Assembly: GCA_016786615.1 (NCBI GenBank)
Contig: JAEUVX010000004.1
Location: forward strand, 62,001 to 126,000
Length of the DNA: 64,000 nt
Source: Flavipsychrobacter sp.
GTDB lineage: Bacteria; Bacteroidota; Bacteroidia; Chitinophagales; Chitinophagaceae
Direction of reading: 5' to 3'
Positions within the stretch are counted from its first letter, which is position 1; each line of letters starts with the position of its first letter. Under the pieces are notes generated by a model. That model was not told where the DNA came from. It searched no databases and saw only the letters and a list, made by a program, of their open reading frames with translations. A program made the position numbers and the translations under genes. This document shows, piece after piece, positions 1 to 9,741 of this stretch.

Positions 1-1
1 A

Positions 2-1216
2 TATTTCTTTGACGGCGCTACGGGATTTGCATTTTCTAATAGCATAAATATTGTTAAAACAACAGACAGCTGTAAAACATGGCATACCAAAATGAAATCT
101 AATTTTCCTTCCAATACTTTTTTCAGAAGTATAGAGTTTTCAAAAGGTAACAGGTATGGTGTGGCTGCGAGTTTGTACGGGGATATTTATCAAACCAGTG
201 ATAGCGGAGAATCCTGGATTGATATTTCAGCAAACGTGCCGGACACGGGGTTGAATAAAAACAGGATATGTGGTTTGACACATGCTGACACAATATTTTA
301 TGGTGTTGGATGGTGGGGAGGCACTGTTGCAAGGCTTTACAAAAGCTCCGATAACGGACTTAACTGGGTAGTTGACTATATAGACACCAGTCTTGCTACA
401 GGGCTGGTAGATATAATGTCTATTAATGATAGTGTTTTTTTGGCCTCGGGTACCAGACAGGTAGGCGGACTTCCGAGAGAAAGTGTTGTGTTAAAAAGTA
501 CTGACAGATGTAAAACATGGAAGAAAGTGTTTTCTGATACCGCAATAGGAGGTAGAATATGGAAATTGCAATTTCTTAATGACCAAATAGGATATGGGTC
601 AATTGAACAATACTATTTCTATGACTCAATAGCTTACATTCAAACGAAAGATGGGGGAGATACATGGAATATACATGGTATTGGTAGTGTAGTGTTGACT
701 GGTAGTCTAAGGAAAAGTGCACAAGGGATTGGGTTTATAAATGAGCAATTTGGCTATGTAGGAGGAATGTTTAATGGCCAATTTGGAACCACCGATAGTG
801 GTAAAACATGGCTTCACAATTTTTTCGGAAATAATTATAACAGATTTTTTGTAATTGATTCAAACCTCATGTATGCAAGTGGGGATGTGATTTATCAATT
901 GAAATTGCAGGATAATTCAACCATAAAAAAAACTACAACTAATCGAGGCGAATCTCGTGTTGTATTGCATCCTGTATATCCTAACCCATCATCAGGGGTG
1001 ATTACAATTGAATTCGACCTTTCATTTCCGGAAAATGTGTTATTGGAAGTGGTTAATCTCGATACACGCACTGTAAACCGTGTTGCAGCAGGCTATTTCA
1101 AAAAGGGACACCATAAATATGTATGGGACGGACAAGGTGCAACAAAAGGAAACTACATAGTATGGTTAGGTACAGATACCGGGCCATTTGTACAAAAGTT
1201 TACGCTTCTTAAATAG
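2..1216 (+). CDS. T9SS-secreted Asp-box (BNR/YCF48-like) protein, 5' end missing
   Basis: The frame is open from the first bases, so the start lies upstream; an internal ATG at 92 is not the true start because the sequence before it already encodes an Asp-box. At least six Asp-box motifs are visible (TTDSCKTW, TSDSGESW, SSDNGLNW, STDRCKTW, TKDGGDTW, TTDSGKTW), the mark of a beta-propeller. The last 80 or so residues form a type A T9SS sorting domain starting at VYPNPSSG and ending FTLLK. I infer a cell-surface or secreted propeller protein exported by Sec and then T9SS; the ligand is unknown. Family call good, function open. Confidence 0.85.
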   Translation, partial: YFFDGATGFAFSNSINIVKTTDSCKTWHTKMKSNFPSNTFFRSIEFSKGNRYGVAASLYGDIYQTSDSGESWIDISANVPDTGLNKNRICGLTHADTIFYGVGWWGGTVARLYKSSDNGLNWVVDYIDTSLATGLVDIMSINDSVFLASGTRQVGGLPRESVVLKSTDRCKTWKKVFSDTAIGGRIWKLQFLNDQIGYGSIEQYYFYDSIAYIQTKDGGDTWNIHGIGSVVLTGSLRKSAQGIGFINEQFGYVGGMFNGQFGTTDSGKTWLHNFFGNNYNRFFVIDSNLMYASGDVIYQLKLQDNSTIKKTTTNRGESRVVLHPVYPNPSSGVITIEFDLSFPENVLLEVVNLDTRTVNRVAAGYFKKGHHKYVWDGQGATKGNYIVWLGTDTGPFVQKFTLLK

Positions 1217-1258
1217 TGCTTTTTGTCTGATATTTGCATTCTAAACAATAATACGCCT

Positions 1259-2038
1259 ATGCAACACGCTGAAGGTTATGTACGTAGTGAGATAGATCAC
1301 GGAATTGCTACAATTGAATTTTTCCACCCGAGCAGCAACTCGTTACCGGGTGTTATATTGAATGATTTAGCCAAGACTATTAATGATATAGGCATAGACC
1401 AGAATGTGAAGGTTATCATCCTGAAGAGTGCGGGCGAAAAAGCATTCTGTGCAGGAGCATCTTTCGATGAACTGGTTGCTATCAGCAACGAAGCACAGGG
1501 TAAAGAATTTTTCAGTGGTTTTGCCAAAGTGATAAATGCTATGCGCAAATGCCACAAGCTGATAATAGGCCGCATACATGGCAAGGCAGTAGGTGGCGGC
1601 GTTGGTTTAGCATCTGCGGTTGACTATGCGATAGCTACAGAAGAAGCATCAGTAAAACTGAGCGAGCTTGCAGTGGGTATCGGCCCGTTTGTGGTAGGCC
1701 CTGCCGTGGAACGCAAAGTGGGCCTGTCTTGTTTCAGCCAACTGGCAATAGATGCAAGCGAATGGCGCAGTGCAGAGTGGGCTAAGAAACATGGCCTGTA
1801 CGCAGAATTATATACAACTGCAGAGCAAATGGATGATGCCATACAGGCACTGGCTACAAGGCTGGCGCATAGCAGCCCCGAGGCTATGGCACAATTGAAA
1901 AAGATATTCTGGCATGGTACAGAGCATTGGGATACATTGCTGACGGAGCGTGCAGGTATCAGTGGCAAACTGGTGCTGAGCGATTTTACACGCAATGCCA
2001 TCAGTAAATTCAAAGCTAAAAACGCGGCAGGTAAATAG
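1259..2038 (+). CDS. Enoyl-CoA hydratase/isomerase family protein
   Basis: A 259-residue crotonase-fold protein that probably hydrates or isomerises an enoyl-CoA in fatty-acid or branched amino-acid breakdown. The oxyanion-hole segments are KAFCAGASFDEL and HGKAVGGGVGLASAVDY, followed by SELAVGIGP, which supplies one catalytic glutamate. The position of the other glutamate of classical hydratases (GGGxEL) is Gly here, as in some methylglutaconyl-CoA-hydratase-like members, so the exact substrate cannot be named. I chose the ATG at 1259; an in-frame TTG at 1223 would add 12 unlikely residues. It starts 42 bases after the T9SS gene and converges on the glycosyltransferase at 2043. Confidence 0.88.
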   Translation: MQHAEGYVRSEIDHGIATIEFFHPSSNSLPGVILNDLAKTINDIGIDQNVKVIILKSAGEKAFCAGASFDELVAISNEAQGKEFFSGFAKVINAMRKCHKLIIGRIHGKAVGGGVGLASAVDYAIATEEASVKLSELAVGIGPFVVGPAVERKVGLSCFSQLAIDASEWRSAEWAKKHGLYAELYTTAEQMDDAIQALATRLAHSSPEAMAQLKKIFWHGTEHWDTLLTERAGISGKLVLSDFTRNAISKFKAKNAAGK

Positions 2039-2042
2039 GCTG

Positions 2043-3146
2043 TTATTTTACTGCATCGAGCAGCACTTGCTCGTATAAATCTGTGATACGCGCCCAACTA
2101 TATCGGGTGCGTATTTTATTTATGTTGTTCTGTATAAGTGTTTTGTAAGATTCCTTATCGCTGTTGTTGCGGATAACGTCTGCTACATGTGCCGGGGTTG
2201 AGAAGTAGAAGGCATCACCTTCAAGTATCGCTTTGTTGAATACATTATCGTTTGCAGCTATCAGCGCGTTGCTGCTCATGGCTTCTAGCAGCGATGGGTT
2301 GGTGCCACCTACAGAGTGCCCGTGAAAGTAGATATTCGAGTAATAGCGCAGGTTGTTTACAGCTTTGATATCATAAATGCCACCGAGGAATCTGATGCCT
2401 TCATGCCCGCCATAGCGGTTTACCAGCATGGTGCCAAATTCATTGTTTGTTTTGCCGACTACTAATAACGGTTTATCCGTACCGCTTTCAACATAGCCCT
2501 TCAATATCATTTCTATGTTGTTTTCGGGTTCCATACGTGCCATCAGCATATAGTAGTTGTATGGTTGCACGTTGTATGGTTGCAGCACGCTTGCATCGGG
2601 TGTGTCGAAGATATCGGCACCGTATGCTATAAAGTGCGATTCTTTATTGTAGGTTTCTTTCAGGTATTGCTGAATGCCTACAGAGTCTGCAATCAATACA
2701 TCACCATGCTTTGCAGCCCAGCGTTCCGCATGTTTCAGAAACCATTGCACTTTCTTGCTGTATTTGCTGCGCTTCCATTCCAGCCCATCCATGTTTACTA
2801 CATTGGGGCAGTAAGATGGCCAGCGCCAATACCACACACTGTTGCTGGTATAGCCCAGTTGCAGTAGTACGTCGAACTTGCGTTTGCGTGCATCGTTGAT
2901 GCAGTTGAGGTCGTAAATGAATTGGCCGGCAGTACCCAATTTATCTTCGGGATCGTTGCAATGAATAATGTTCACACCATTCCATTCGCTGCCCTGGTAT
3001 TCGTGAGAATGAGAATTATATACCCATACTTTGTGGCCGCGTTCGGTAAGGCCCAATGCAAGATATTCTGCACATTGTTCAAAACCGCCATACCTGTTGG
3101 GTATGCCGCGTGTACCTAGTATTCCTATTTTCAACGACTGCTTCAT
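2043..3146 (-). CDS. DUF1972/GT4-type glycosyltransferase
   Basis: A 367-residue cytoplasmic sugar transferase, last gene of the minus-strand polysaccharide arm. The N-terminus carries GTRGIPNRYGGFEQ, the signature of the DUF1972 domain of rhamnosyl- and related transferases, and the C-terminus has a GT4-like donor site (GGTNPSLLEAMSSNALIAAND). The acceptor is presumably a lipid-linked glycan intermediate; donor sugar unknown. The ATG at 3146 is preferred over an in-frame TTG at 3158. Nineteen bases separate it from the upstream glycosyltransferase, so co-transcription is likely. Confidence 0.88.
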   Translation of the reverse strand: MKQSLKIGILGTRGIPNRYGGFEQCAEYLALGLTERGHKVWVYNSHSHEYQGSEWNGVNIIHCNDPEDKLGTAGQFIYDLNCINDARKRKFDVLLQLGYTSNSVWYWRWPSYCPNVVNMDGLEWKRSKYSKKVQWFLKHAERWAAKHGDVLIADSVGIQQYLKETYNKESHFIAYGADIFDTPDASVLQPYNVQPYNYYMLMARMEPENNIEMILKGYVESGTDKPLLVVGKTNNEFGTMLVNRYGGHEGIRFLGGIYDIKAVNNLRYYSNIYFHGHSVGGTNPSLLEAMSSNALIAANDNVFNKAILEGDAFYFSTPAHVADVIRNNSDKESYKTLIQNNINKIRTRYSWARITDLYEQVLLDAVK

Positions 3147-3165
3147 TTCAGACTGCAAAAGAACA

Positions 3166-4248
3166 TCAAAGTTTTAAAACATCCGCATAAGCGCTGTAAG
3201 TTTCTTCCGCAGCGCGTTTCCATGTATAGCTATCAAGTATCCGTTTTTTGAATTCCTGACTGTATGGTGCATTGAAGGCTTTGTCTATAGCATCTTTGAT
3301 AGAGGCTACGTCATCTGGTTCGCAATACCATGCATCATTTTTAAAATAGTCGCGCGTATCGCCTTTGTCTGTAACAACAATATTGCAGCCCATCACAGCC
3401 GCTTCCAAAGATGATAAACCCGTTGTTTCAAAATAGCTTGGCAGCACATGCACTTTAGCATTGCTGTATGCAGTATATAGCATTTCTTCATCAAGATGCC
3501 CGCCGATGTGTACATTGCCTGCAGATTCTTGTTTGCACTGCTCGAAGTATGCCATATTGTTGGGCGATGGCTTGCCGTGTATGTATAGTTTGTATTGTGT
3601 GTTGTTGAGCGCGCGTATCAGGTTCAGTTGATTTTTGCGGCTTTCTATACGGCCCATGCAGATGATGGCATTTTTATAATCTGCATTTTCGGGGTATTTG
3701 TTTTCAAGGTTCTTTGTATTAATGCCGTTTGGTACTACATGGTATGGTGTAGCAACAGGGTATTTTGCTACAAACCTGCGGTATTCACTTTCAGAATTGG
3801 GCAGCAGCATTTTTGCATGTTGTGCTACATACATGGTAGATTTTGTATGCCCCCACAACAGGTATTCTTTACTCACTATCTTCTCTCCATTCTTTACCGC
3901 GCGTGCTACCGTCTTTATATATTCAAAAGTGCTTTCAGGTATCAGTTTTTTAATAGTACCTACAACACCACTGCGCCCTTCTTCTTTTACATTGCCGTAT
4001 TCTACAAAAATGGTAGAAACTACACAGGGCTTGCCACTTCGCTTCATGTGCGCGATGACATCTGCCGGGCGTATGATATTGAAAAAATGAAGCAGGTCGT
4101 ATTGCTTGTAATCAATAGTTTGGCTGGTAAGATATATATCTACACCAACCCCCATGTTGCGCAAGCCCGCAGCAGTTTCTTCCAGTTGCTTGGTGTCGCC
4201 GCCGGGAGATGTATATAATGTTGCCCGTGATATGAAAGCTACTTTCAT
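3166..4248 (-). CDS. Family 4 glycosyltransferase
   Basis: A 360-residue GT-B protein. The N-terminal Rossmann half begins MKVAFISRATLYTSPGGDTKQ and the donor-binding half contains GRIESRKNQLNLIRAL and TTGLSSLEAAVMGCNIVVTD, the usual GT4 phosphate and E-x7-E region. It probably adds one sugar to the repeat unit made by this locus. It lies 8 bases downstream of the GT2 gene and 19 upstream of the DUF1972 gene, all in the same direction. Substrate cannot be read from sequence. Confidence 0.88.
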   Translation of the reverse strand: MKVAFISRATLYTSPGGDTKQLEETAAGLRNMGVGVDIYLTSQTIDYKQYDLLHFFNIIRPADVIAHMKRSGKPCVVSTIFVEYGNVKEEGRSGVVGTIKKLIPESTFEYIKTVARAVKNGEKIVSKEYLLWGHTKSTMYVAQHAKMLLPNSESEYRRFVAKYPVATPYHVVPNGINTKNLENKYPENADYKNAIICMGRIESRKNQLNLIRALNNTQYKLYIHGKPSPNNMAYFEQCKQESAGNVHIGGHLDEEMLYTAYSNAKVHVLPSYFETTGLSSLEAAVMGCNIVVTDKGDTRDYFKNDAWYCEPDDVASIKDAIDKAFNAPYSQEFKKRILDSYTWKRAAEETYSAYADVLKL

Positions 4249-4256
4249 CGGTTGGC

Positions 4257-5216
4257 TTATCGTTTTTTAAGTGTATTATATATACCTACACGCAATGATG
4301 CCGGTACGAAAGAAAATATGTAAAGTATATAAGGCTCTATATGTCGCGGGTAGTGTTTGATGGCTTGTGCAAAATGTTCGCGTGCCTTACCCCCGTCGGG
4401 GTTGTTCCATAAATATTTTTTACCCACCATGGCATAATAAGAAGCATTCTTATAACTGCTGAGGTTCTGACTGCTGATGAGTTGCTTTAGTTGTGTGGCA
4501 TCTTCATCGGTTACATATCCTCGACTCAACGCGTCGCGGCGGAGCCTGATAAATAATTCACCTCTCCATTTTTCATCTATTGTTACAGACTCGGGGTTGA
4601 AACGTGCTTTCAACAGTATTTGTGGCAGGTTACAAACTTTGCCAAAGTTCAGCAGTTTCTTCCAGAGCAGATGGTCTTCGAATGTCAGTGCATTTTTGGG
4701 GTAGAGTCCCGCATCTATTACTGCTTGTTTTCTGAACATAACACATGGATGAATAAAAGGGCACTTCATATCAATGCGGTCTTTTATTTCCTCGTGTGTA
4801 TGGCCTATGGGTATCAGCGGCATCAGGTAATTGCCATCTTTATCAATAATATCTGCTTGGGAGCCTACTAATACATAACCCGGGTTTTGAGTAAGGAAAT
4901 CGAATTCAACCTGCAGCCTTTCCGGATAACAAATATCATCTGCATCCATCCTTGCAATGATGTCTGATTGTGCAAGCAGTATAGCTTCGTTGAGTGTATC
5001 AATCAGTCCTTTATTTGCCTGGTCTATCAGTCGGATGCGCGGGTCGTTGTATTGTTTTATTACCTCCAGCGTATTGTCTTTAGAACCGTCATTGATAATG
5101 ATAAACTCAAAATCTGTAAATGTTTGCTGCAATATACTATCTATCGCCTCTCTGATGTAGAGGGCTGTATTGTATGCAGGCATTATGACCGTCAATCGGG
5201 GGCTATGCTGGTTCAT
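4257..5216 (-). CDS. Family 2 glycosyltransferase
   Basis: A 319-residue GT-A enzyme. LTVIMPAYNTALYIREAIDS opens the nucleotide-binding fold, FEFIIINDGSKDNT is the first acidic motif and ARMDADDICYPERL holds the DxD metal site. About 220 residues of catalytic domain are followed by a helical tail with a TPR-like look (YYAMVGKKYLWNNPDGGKAR). Its start overlaps the end of the upstream membrane protein by 14 bases, which suggests translational coupling. Presumed role: a sugar transfer in O-antigen or exopolysaccharide assembly. Confidence 0.9.
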   Translation of the reverse strand: MNQHSPRLTVIMPAYNTALYIREAIDSILQQTFTDFEFIIINDGSKDNTLEVIKQYNDPRIRLIDQANKGLIDTLNEAILLAQSDIIARMDADDICYPERLQVEFDFLTQNPGYVLVGSQADIIDKDGNYLMPLIPIGHTHEEIKDRIDMKCPFIHPCVMFRKQAVIDAGLYPKNALTFEDHLLWKKLLNFGKVCNLPQILLKARFNPESVTIDEKWRGELFIRLRRDALSRGYVTDEDATQLKQLISSQNLSSYKNASYYAMVGKKYLWNNPDGGKAREHFAQAIKHYPRHIEPYILYIFSFVPASLRVGIYNTLKKR

Positions 5217-6798
5217 CTTGCTTGTTATAAATATCCATTAATATCAGTAGCTCAAAAATCACGGTTAATGAAAGTGTTTCGAACCAATATTCGAATCCTA
5301 AAAACATCATGAACAGTGGAGTAAGGTATAGTGCGGCTTTCAGCTTTTTGTAATGCTTTAATATATAACCGATGTATAATAGCAGGAATGCAAGGATACC
5401 TGCAAGCCCGTACTCTCCGCCTACCTGATTGTATATGCTGTTGGGCATATTAATAATAGAGTGTTCGGAGATGGGCATGGAGAATACATAGAGTAAACTG
5501 TACAGATGGTAAGCTAAGAAGTCGTTACTGACATATACATATTGCACAGGGTAGGAACCTTGCAGTCCCAGCCCTGTAGCTTTGATGGCTTGTTTGGATG
5601 AAAAATTGGCGATACCGGCACCAAATAACAAGTTCTTTTTTGAAGTAGTGAGGTAGAACAGCGTTTGTTTGAAAGTGTATAGTTTAACAAGGCTATTGTT
5701 GTAAGACAAGGGTGTTTTTGAATATTGGGTTCCATACCAATGTTCGATAGTGTTTTTTAAATCCCCCGGTTCCATCAGCAGGTTTGTATTGTTTTTAGAT
5801 TTTAACAAACCCAATTGTTTCATGTATTTAAGGTCGTCTTTGTAACTGATGAGGGAGGTGTCATTTTTCTTCATCCTGTATTTAGAACCTTTATCAAGCT
5901 CGAATTTTTGTGTTGCTGACACTTCTGTGCCATAATCGAAATATTCTTTTTCGCGCTTAGATGCCAGCGAATATGATTGTTTCTCAGCTTCAACTTTTGT
6001 GCTATCAACTGTTTCGCGGTTATATACGTGTTCTACATACTTGATGTTATTCAGGCTAAGGAAAGGGTACACTACACCTATCATCAGCAGTGCATACAAT
6101 GTGTGTACTTTCACCTGCTTGTCTTTAACAAGTATCAGCATGGCGATAAACATTACCATCAACAGTATGAGCGTAACGTTGCTGGTGCATAACAATAGTA
6201 TCAGCAATGTTAATGCAGCCCATTTCATCTCTTTTTTATAAGTGAAGTATAAAGCCGCAATAGCATTGATAGTTGCATTTGTTACAGAGATGTGCCCCGT
6301 AATGCCTTTGATATGGTCGCCTGTAGAACCACCATAATATTCTGTCGGTTCCCAATACCAGTATGGCATCAGTTGTCCGGAATCGATAATCATTTTTCCC
6401 AATTCGCCGAGGCTGAATATTGCATTGATAAAGAAGAATGCCTTGATGGTAGCATATATTTTTTTTTGTTGCAAGGTTTGCACAGTGGATGACAGCAGGT
6501 ATATGATACCCCCCGCCATTACCCAATTGAGTACCGACATTACGTAGGCAAACCAATAGCCGTCTGCCTCGAATGAATGATGCAAAAATGAGCCTATAGT
6601 TCCGATAACGGGCATGATGAAGTAGAATTTTCCAAAGCCGTTTGCCGAAGGTTTGTTGTACCGGTTATAAATTACGTAGGCACTGTACAAAATTATAGCT
6701 GCTACTTTTACATACAACTTTACATAGGTAGCCCCGATGATAAACAACAGGAATGCCCAATCGATTTCGGATGTAAAGTTTTTTTTATTCTGTGTCAT
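5203..6798 (-). CDS. Multi-pass membrane protein, candidate Wzy-type polysaccharide polymerase
   Basis: This 531-residue protein has about ten hydrophobic segments, interrupted by a large polar loop at roughly residues 255 to 400, followed by MPNSIYNQVGGEYGLAGILA and further membrane segments. A big extracytoplasmic loop and a late conserved N-x-GLAG segment are typical of O-antigen polymerases and ligases, but the overall sequence is divergent and I do not recognise the family with certainty. It overlaps both its upstream neighbour (flippase) and downstream neighbour (GT2) by 14 bases. Context makes polymerase the most likely role. Confidence 0.65.
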   Translation of the reverse strand: MTQNKKNFTSEIDWAFLLFIIGATYVKLYVKVAAIILYSAYVIYNRYNKPSANGFGKFYFIMPVIGTIGSFLHHSFEADGYWFAYVMSVLNWVMAGGIIYLLSSTVQTLQQKKIYATIKAFFFINAIFSLGELGKMIIDSGQLMPYWYWEPTEYYGGSTGDHIKGITGHISVTNATINAIAALYFTYKKEMKWAALTLLILLLCTSNVTLILLMVMFIAMLILVKDKQVKVHTLYALLMIGVVYPFLSLNNIKYVEHVYNRETVDSTKVEAEKQSYSLASKREKEYFDYGTEVSATQKFELDKGSKYRMKKNDTSLISYKDDLKYMKQLGLLKSKNNTNLLMEPGDLKNTIEHWYGTQYSKTPLSYNNSLVKLYTFKQTLFYLTTSKKNLLFGAGIANFSSKQAIKATGLGLQGSYPVQYVYVSNDFLAYHLYSLLYVFSMPISEHSIINMPNSIYNQVGGEYGLAGILAFLLLYIGYILKHYKKLKAALYLTPLFMMFLGFEYWFETLSLTVIFELLILMDIYNKQDEPA

Positions 6799-8242
6799 GC
6801 AGCGCAGCGTTACTTTTTTTCTTTAGCAATATGGCCTGTAGCCCTGCCATGTCTTCTTTGTTTACTTGTTTGGATACTATGGACATTATAATATAAACAA
6901 CCGTTGCAATGATTAGCCGCAGCCATAATACCTCTGTCAGGTATATAGAGATAATGTAAGCAAGTATTGCTATAGCTGTAAATATAATAAATGGCATTAC
7001 AGGTATCTTAATAATATGTTTCCCGGCAAGTTTCAGGTAGCCGAATAATTGTAACACTGTAGTGATGAGAAATGCTATTGCAGCGCCATTACTATCCCAA
7101 AGATTAATGAATACAATATTCAGTATTATATTGATGATGGCCGTAATGCCAATAATGGCACTGATTTGCTTGTACTTCTTTGCAGAGAAGCAGAGTGTCC
7201 ACAGCAGGTTTATAAGAAAATGTATGGGTATGCATACGGATAGAATCATAAACTCCGGTGCATTTACCGAACCGAATTTTTTATTAAAGATGTCATCCAG
7301 CAAAGGTGCCCACATCAGGTTGAGCAGCAGTGGAATCAGCATCGAAAAAAAGCTTTCGAAACGATAGAGTTGCATCACCTGTGTTTGCGTATTTTCATCT
7401 GCCTTGCTGCCGGATGCCAGAATGCGTGCAAAGCGAGCCAGTAATATGGGTCCAATGATAGTGAGCGGTAGTTTGGCAATTTCGTAGGCCCTGTATGCAA
7501 GATTGTATTCAGATGTAATGATGCTGGTACTGATTATGCCCAGTAATATAATATCGGCACGGGCGAGGCTGGAGTCGAATAGTACAGAGATATATTGAGG
7601 GAATGCCTCTTTCAGTAATTTCTTGTAGGCAATCCATTTGAAATAAAAGCTGAACTGAGCGGTGGCAATTATATAAGTAAGCAATGCCAGCAATTCGAAA
7701 GCAGCGCAAGCAACCAGTGTGGTAATAGAAGTGATAAGTGAAAGATGCTGGAATATCAGTAACCCAATACCTATGCCCAGCTTGGCAGTATTGCTTATAA
7801 TAGCGATAATGGCATATGGCCTGAACTGTTGTTTGGCATTGAAATAAAACTTCAGCGGCCCTGCGGTGCTTAGCAGGCCTTGTACCAAAAACATCCAGGG
7901 CAGCACCCTGAAGCCGCTCATCATGCCATTGCCGCCCAATAATACTATCAGGTATATAATAATGAATGTTGCAGTATTCAACACTGCCAGGTGAAAGAAA
8001 TAAGCAGGTGCTGCCCAGTCCGAGCGGTCGGAAGCAGCAATACGCCGTACCACCACCTGGTCCATCCCGAAGCTGAGTGCCATTACCAATACCAGTGCTA
8101 CCGAATTGGCCCATGCGATATCGCCCGAGTCTGTTTTTGGCAGGTACAGGGAAATGATAATGAAGAATATACCCCCAAATACTTGCACAGCTATGGCCTG
8201 CAGGCCAGATGAAAATAACTTGCGAATAAGGTTATTGTTCAC
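6785..8242 (-). CDS. Oligosaccharide flippase, MOP superfamily (Wzx-like)
   Basis: A 485-residue protein with the 12 to 14 evenly spaced hydrophobic helices of the MATE/Wzx fold and the N-terminal pattern SGLQAIAVQVFGGIFFIIIS. It would move an undecaprenyl-linked repeat unit across the inner membrane. It is the first gene of the minus-strand arm. The start is a GTG at 8242; no in-frame ATG lies near. A 71-base intergenic region separates it from the divergent ligase gene, so the two arms may share control sequences. Confidence 0.85.
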   Translation of the reverse strand: MNNNLIRKLFSSGLQAIAVQVFGGIFFIIISLYLPKTDSGDIAWANSVALVLVMALSFGMDQVVVRRIAASDRSDWAAPAYFFHLAVLNTATFIIIYLIVLLGGNGMMSGFRVLPWMFLVQGLLSTAGPLKFYFNAKQQFRPYAIIAIISNTAKLGIGIGLLIFQHLSLITSITTLVACAAFELLALLTYIIATAQFSFYFKWIAYKKLLKEAFPQYISVLFDSSLARADIILLGIISTSIITSEYNLAYRAYEIAKLPLTIIGPILLARFARILASGSKADENTQTQVMQLYRFESFFSMLIPLLLNLMWAPLLDDIFNKKFGSVNAPEFMILSVCIPIHFLINLLWTLCFSAKKYKQISAIIGITAIINIILNIVFINLWDSNGAAIAFLITTVLQLFGYLKLAGKHIIKIPVMPFIIFTAIAILAYIISIYLTEVLWLRLIIATVVYIIMSIVSKQVNKEDMAGLQAILLKKKSNAALHDTE

Positions 8243-8300
8243 AATAAAGCGGGGGCTGTTAAATAATAATGTGAGGCAGTAAAAATAGTATTTAATCAGC

Positions 8301-8308
8301 TACTTTTG
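8301..8308 (+). promoter_or_regulatory. Bacteroidota -7 box (TACTTTTG) next to the ATG
   Basis: TACTTTTG matches TAnnTTTG exactly and ends 5 bases before the ATG at 8314. If transcription starts about 5 to 7 bases downstream, the mRNA would be leaderless or nearly so. No clear TTG is seen at the usual -33 distance. Confidence 0.4.
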
Positions 8309-8313
8309 TAATT

Positions 8314-9606
8314 ATGCCAAAGGCACGCCCGGTAAACACCGCTTTGAACTACGCGCTGTGCGCATTAGTGTTTTTTATCCCGTTCCCGTTTTTATTCGGT
8401 TCTTATACCATCGTACTTATTATATTATTATGGCTTTTGAATGCTGATTTCAAAGGTACTTTCAGCCGTTTTGCAGAGCGTAAGATGTTGTGGGTTTGGG
8501 TTGCATACTATGTGCTGAATGCTGCCAGTTATTTTTACAGTGAGAATAAAGACAATTCGGTTTTTGACATAGGTGCCAAAATAAGTATGCTGGTATTGCC
8601 ATTTGTGGTAGGCGCAGGTATGAACATAGACCGCAGGCACCTGGAGCGGCTGATGGTATTTTTTACAGCCAGTATTTCCTCGATAGCGGTATTTTGTATT
8701 ATACATGCGGTAGTAAGGTGTTATCAGGAGGGGTATGTGTATACACCGTTCTTCTTCTACCACAGGTTGGTTGATGGGTTGGATGCCAGTGCGGTATATA
8801 TGGCACTGTATTGTATGTTTTCAATATCTGTCATGTTGTTGTTGCCATGGCAACATTATTATACAGGCAAGCAGAAGATTGTAAAAATCAGCTTCGTAAT
8901 ACTGCAACTCATATTCTTCATTTTACTATCATCGAGGCTGCTGATATTGTTGTTTTTTATATTGCTGGTTCCTTTTTACTTGCGAAAATCACTGAAGTAC
9001 AGGAGCTGGGGTGTTGGCAGGATACTGATGATTGGCCTGCTGTTTATTGCAGTAGGTATTGGTGTGCTGGGTACAGAAAACCCCGTGAAGAAGCGATACA
9101 ACGACATGTTTCAGAAAGATGTGAGCGTGGCATGGCTGAAGGATTACAGCAAAGTACCGCAGGATTCGTTCAATAACGCTACACTGCGCCTGATGCTGTG
9201 GCGTTTTGGTATTGAGAACATGAATGAACATAAACTGTGGCTCACCGGCGCGGGTAATGGAGATGTAACCGATTTGCAGAATGCTAAACTGAAACAATAC
9301 GGTTTTGATACAGACGTAAAAGACGACAATAAGACGAGCGAGTTTTATAATATAAACCTGCATAATATGTTTTTGCAGGTATTACTGATGATAGGCTTGC
9401 CGGGATTATTATTATACATCATATTATCGCTCTCCCCGTTATTTGCACTCAGGGGAATGGAATTTCGACATATATTCTTCATTTTTCATGTGAGTATGCT
9501 GTTTTTCATGTTTCAGGAGGCAATACTGCAAACCCAGGCCGGAATTGTGTATTTTTCAGTATTCAGTATGATTTTTTGGAATTTAAAATATGGTATTGAT
9601 AAATAG
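8314..9606 (+). CDS. O-antigen ligase/polymerase family membrane protein (WaaL/Wzy-like)
   Basis: A 430-residue inner-membrane protein with about ten membrane segments, a long loop around residues 245 to 345 and the late motif NLHNMFLQVLLMIGLPGLLL, typical of the Wzy_C/O-antigen ligase family. It would either polymerise repeat units or ligate the glycan to its lipid or surface acceptor. It is divergent from the flippase arm and is followed after 135 bases by the initiating sugar transferase. With the protein at 5203-6798 the locus has two candidates for the polymerase and ligase roles. Confidence 0.82.
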   Translation: MPKARPVNTALNYALCALVFFIPFPFLFGSYTIVLIILLWLLNADFKGTFSRFAERKMLWVWVAYYVLNAASYFYSENKDNSVFDIGAKISMLVLPFVVGAGMNIDRRHLERLMVFFTASISSIAVFCIIHAVVRCYQEGYVYTPFFFYHRLVDGLDASAVYMALYCMFSISVMLLLPWQHYYTGKQKIVKISFVILQLIFFILLSSRLLILLFFILLVPFYLRKSLKYRSWGVGRILMIGLLFIAVGIGVLGTENPVKKRYNDMFQKDVSVAWLKDYSKVPQDSFNNATLRLMLWRFGIENMNEHKLWLTGAGNGDVTDLQNAKLKQYGFDTDVKDDNKTSEFYNINLHNMFLQVLLMIGLPGLLLYIILSLSPLFALRGMEFRHIFFIFHVSMLFFMFQEAILQTQAGIVYFSVFSMIFWNLKYGIDK

Positions 9607-9741
9607 CTTATTATAAATTATTTTTAATTTATAATTGTTATATATTCCGAAAAATTATAGAAAATATTATGAAATCGTAAAGTTTGACACGATTTTTGCT
9701 GTCTATTTAGCAATTCAAAGACAGATATTAGAAGAAACGTA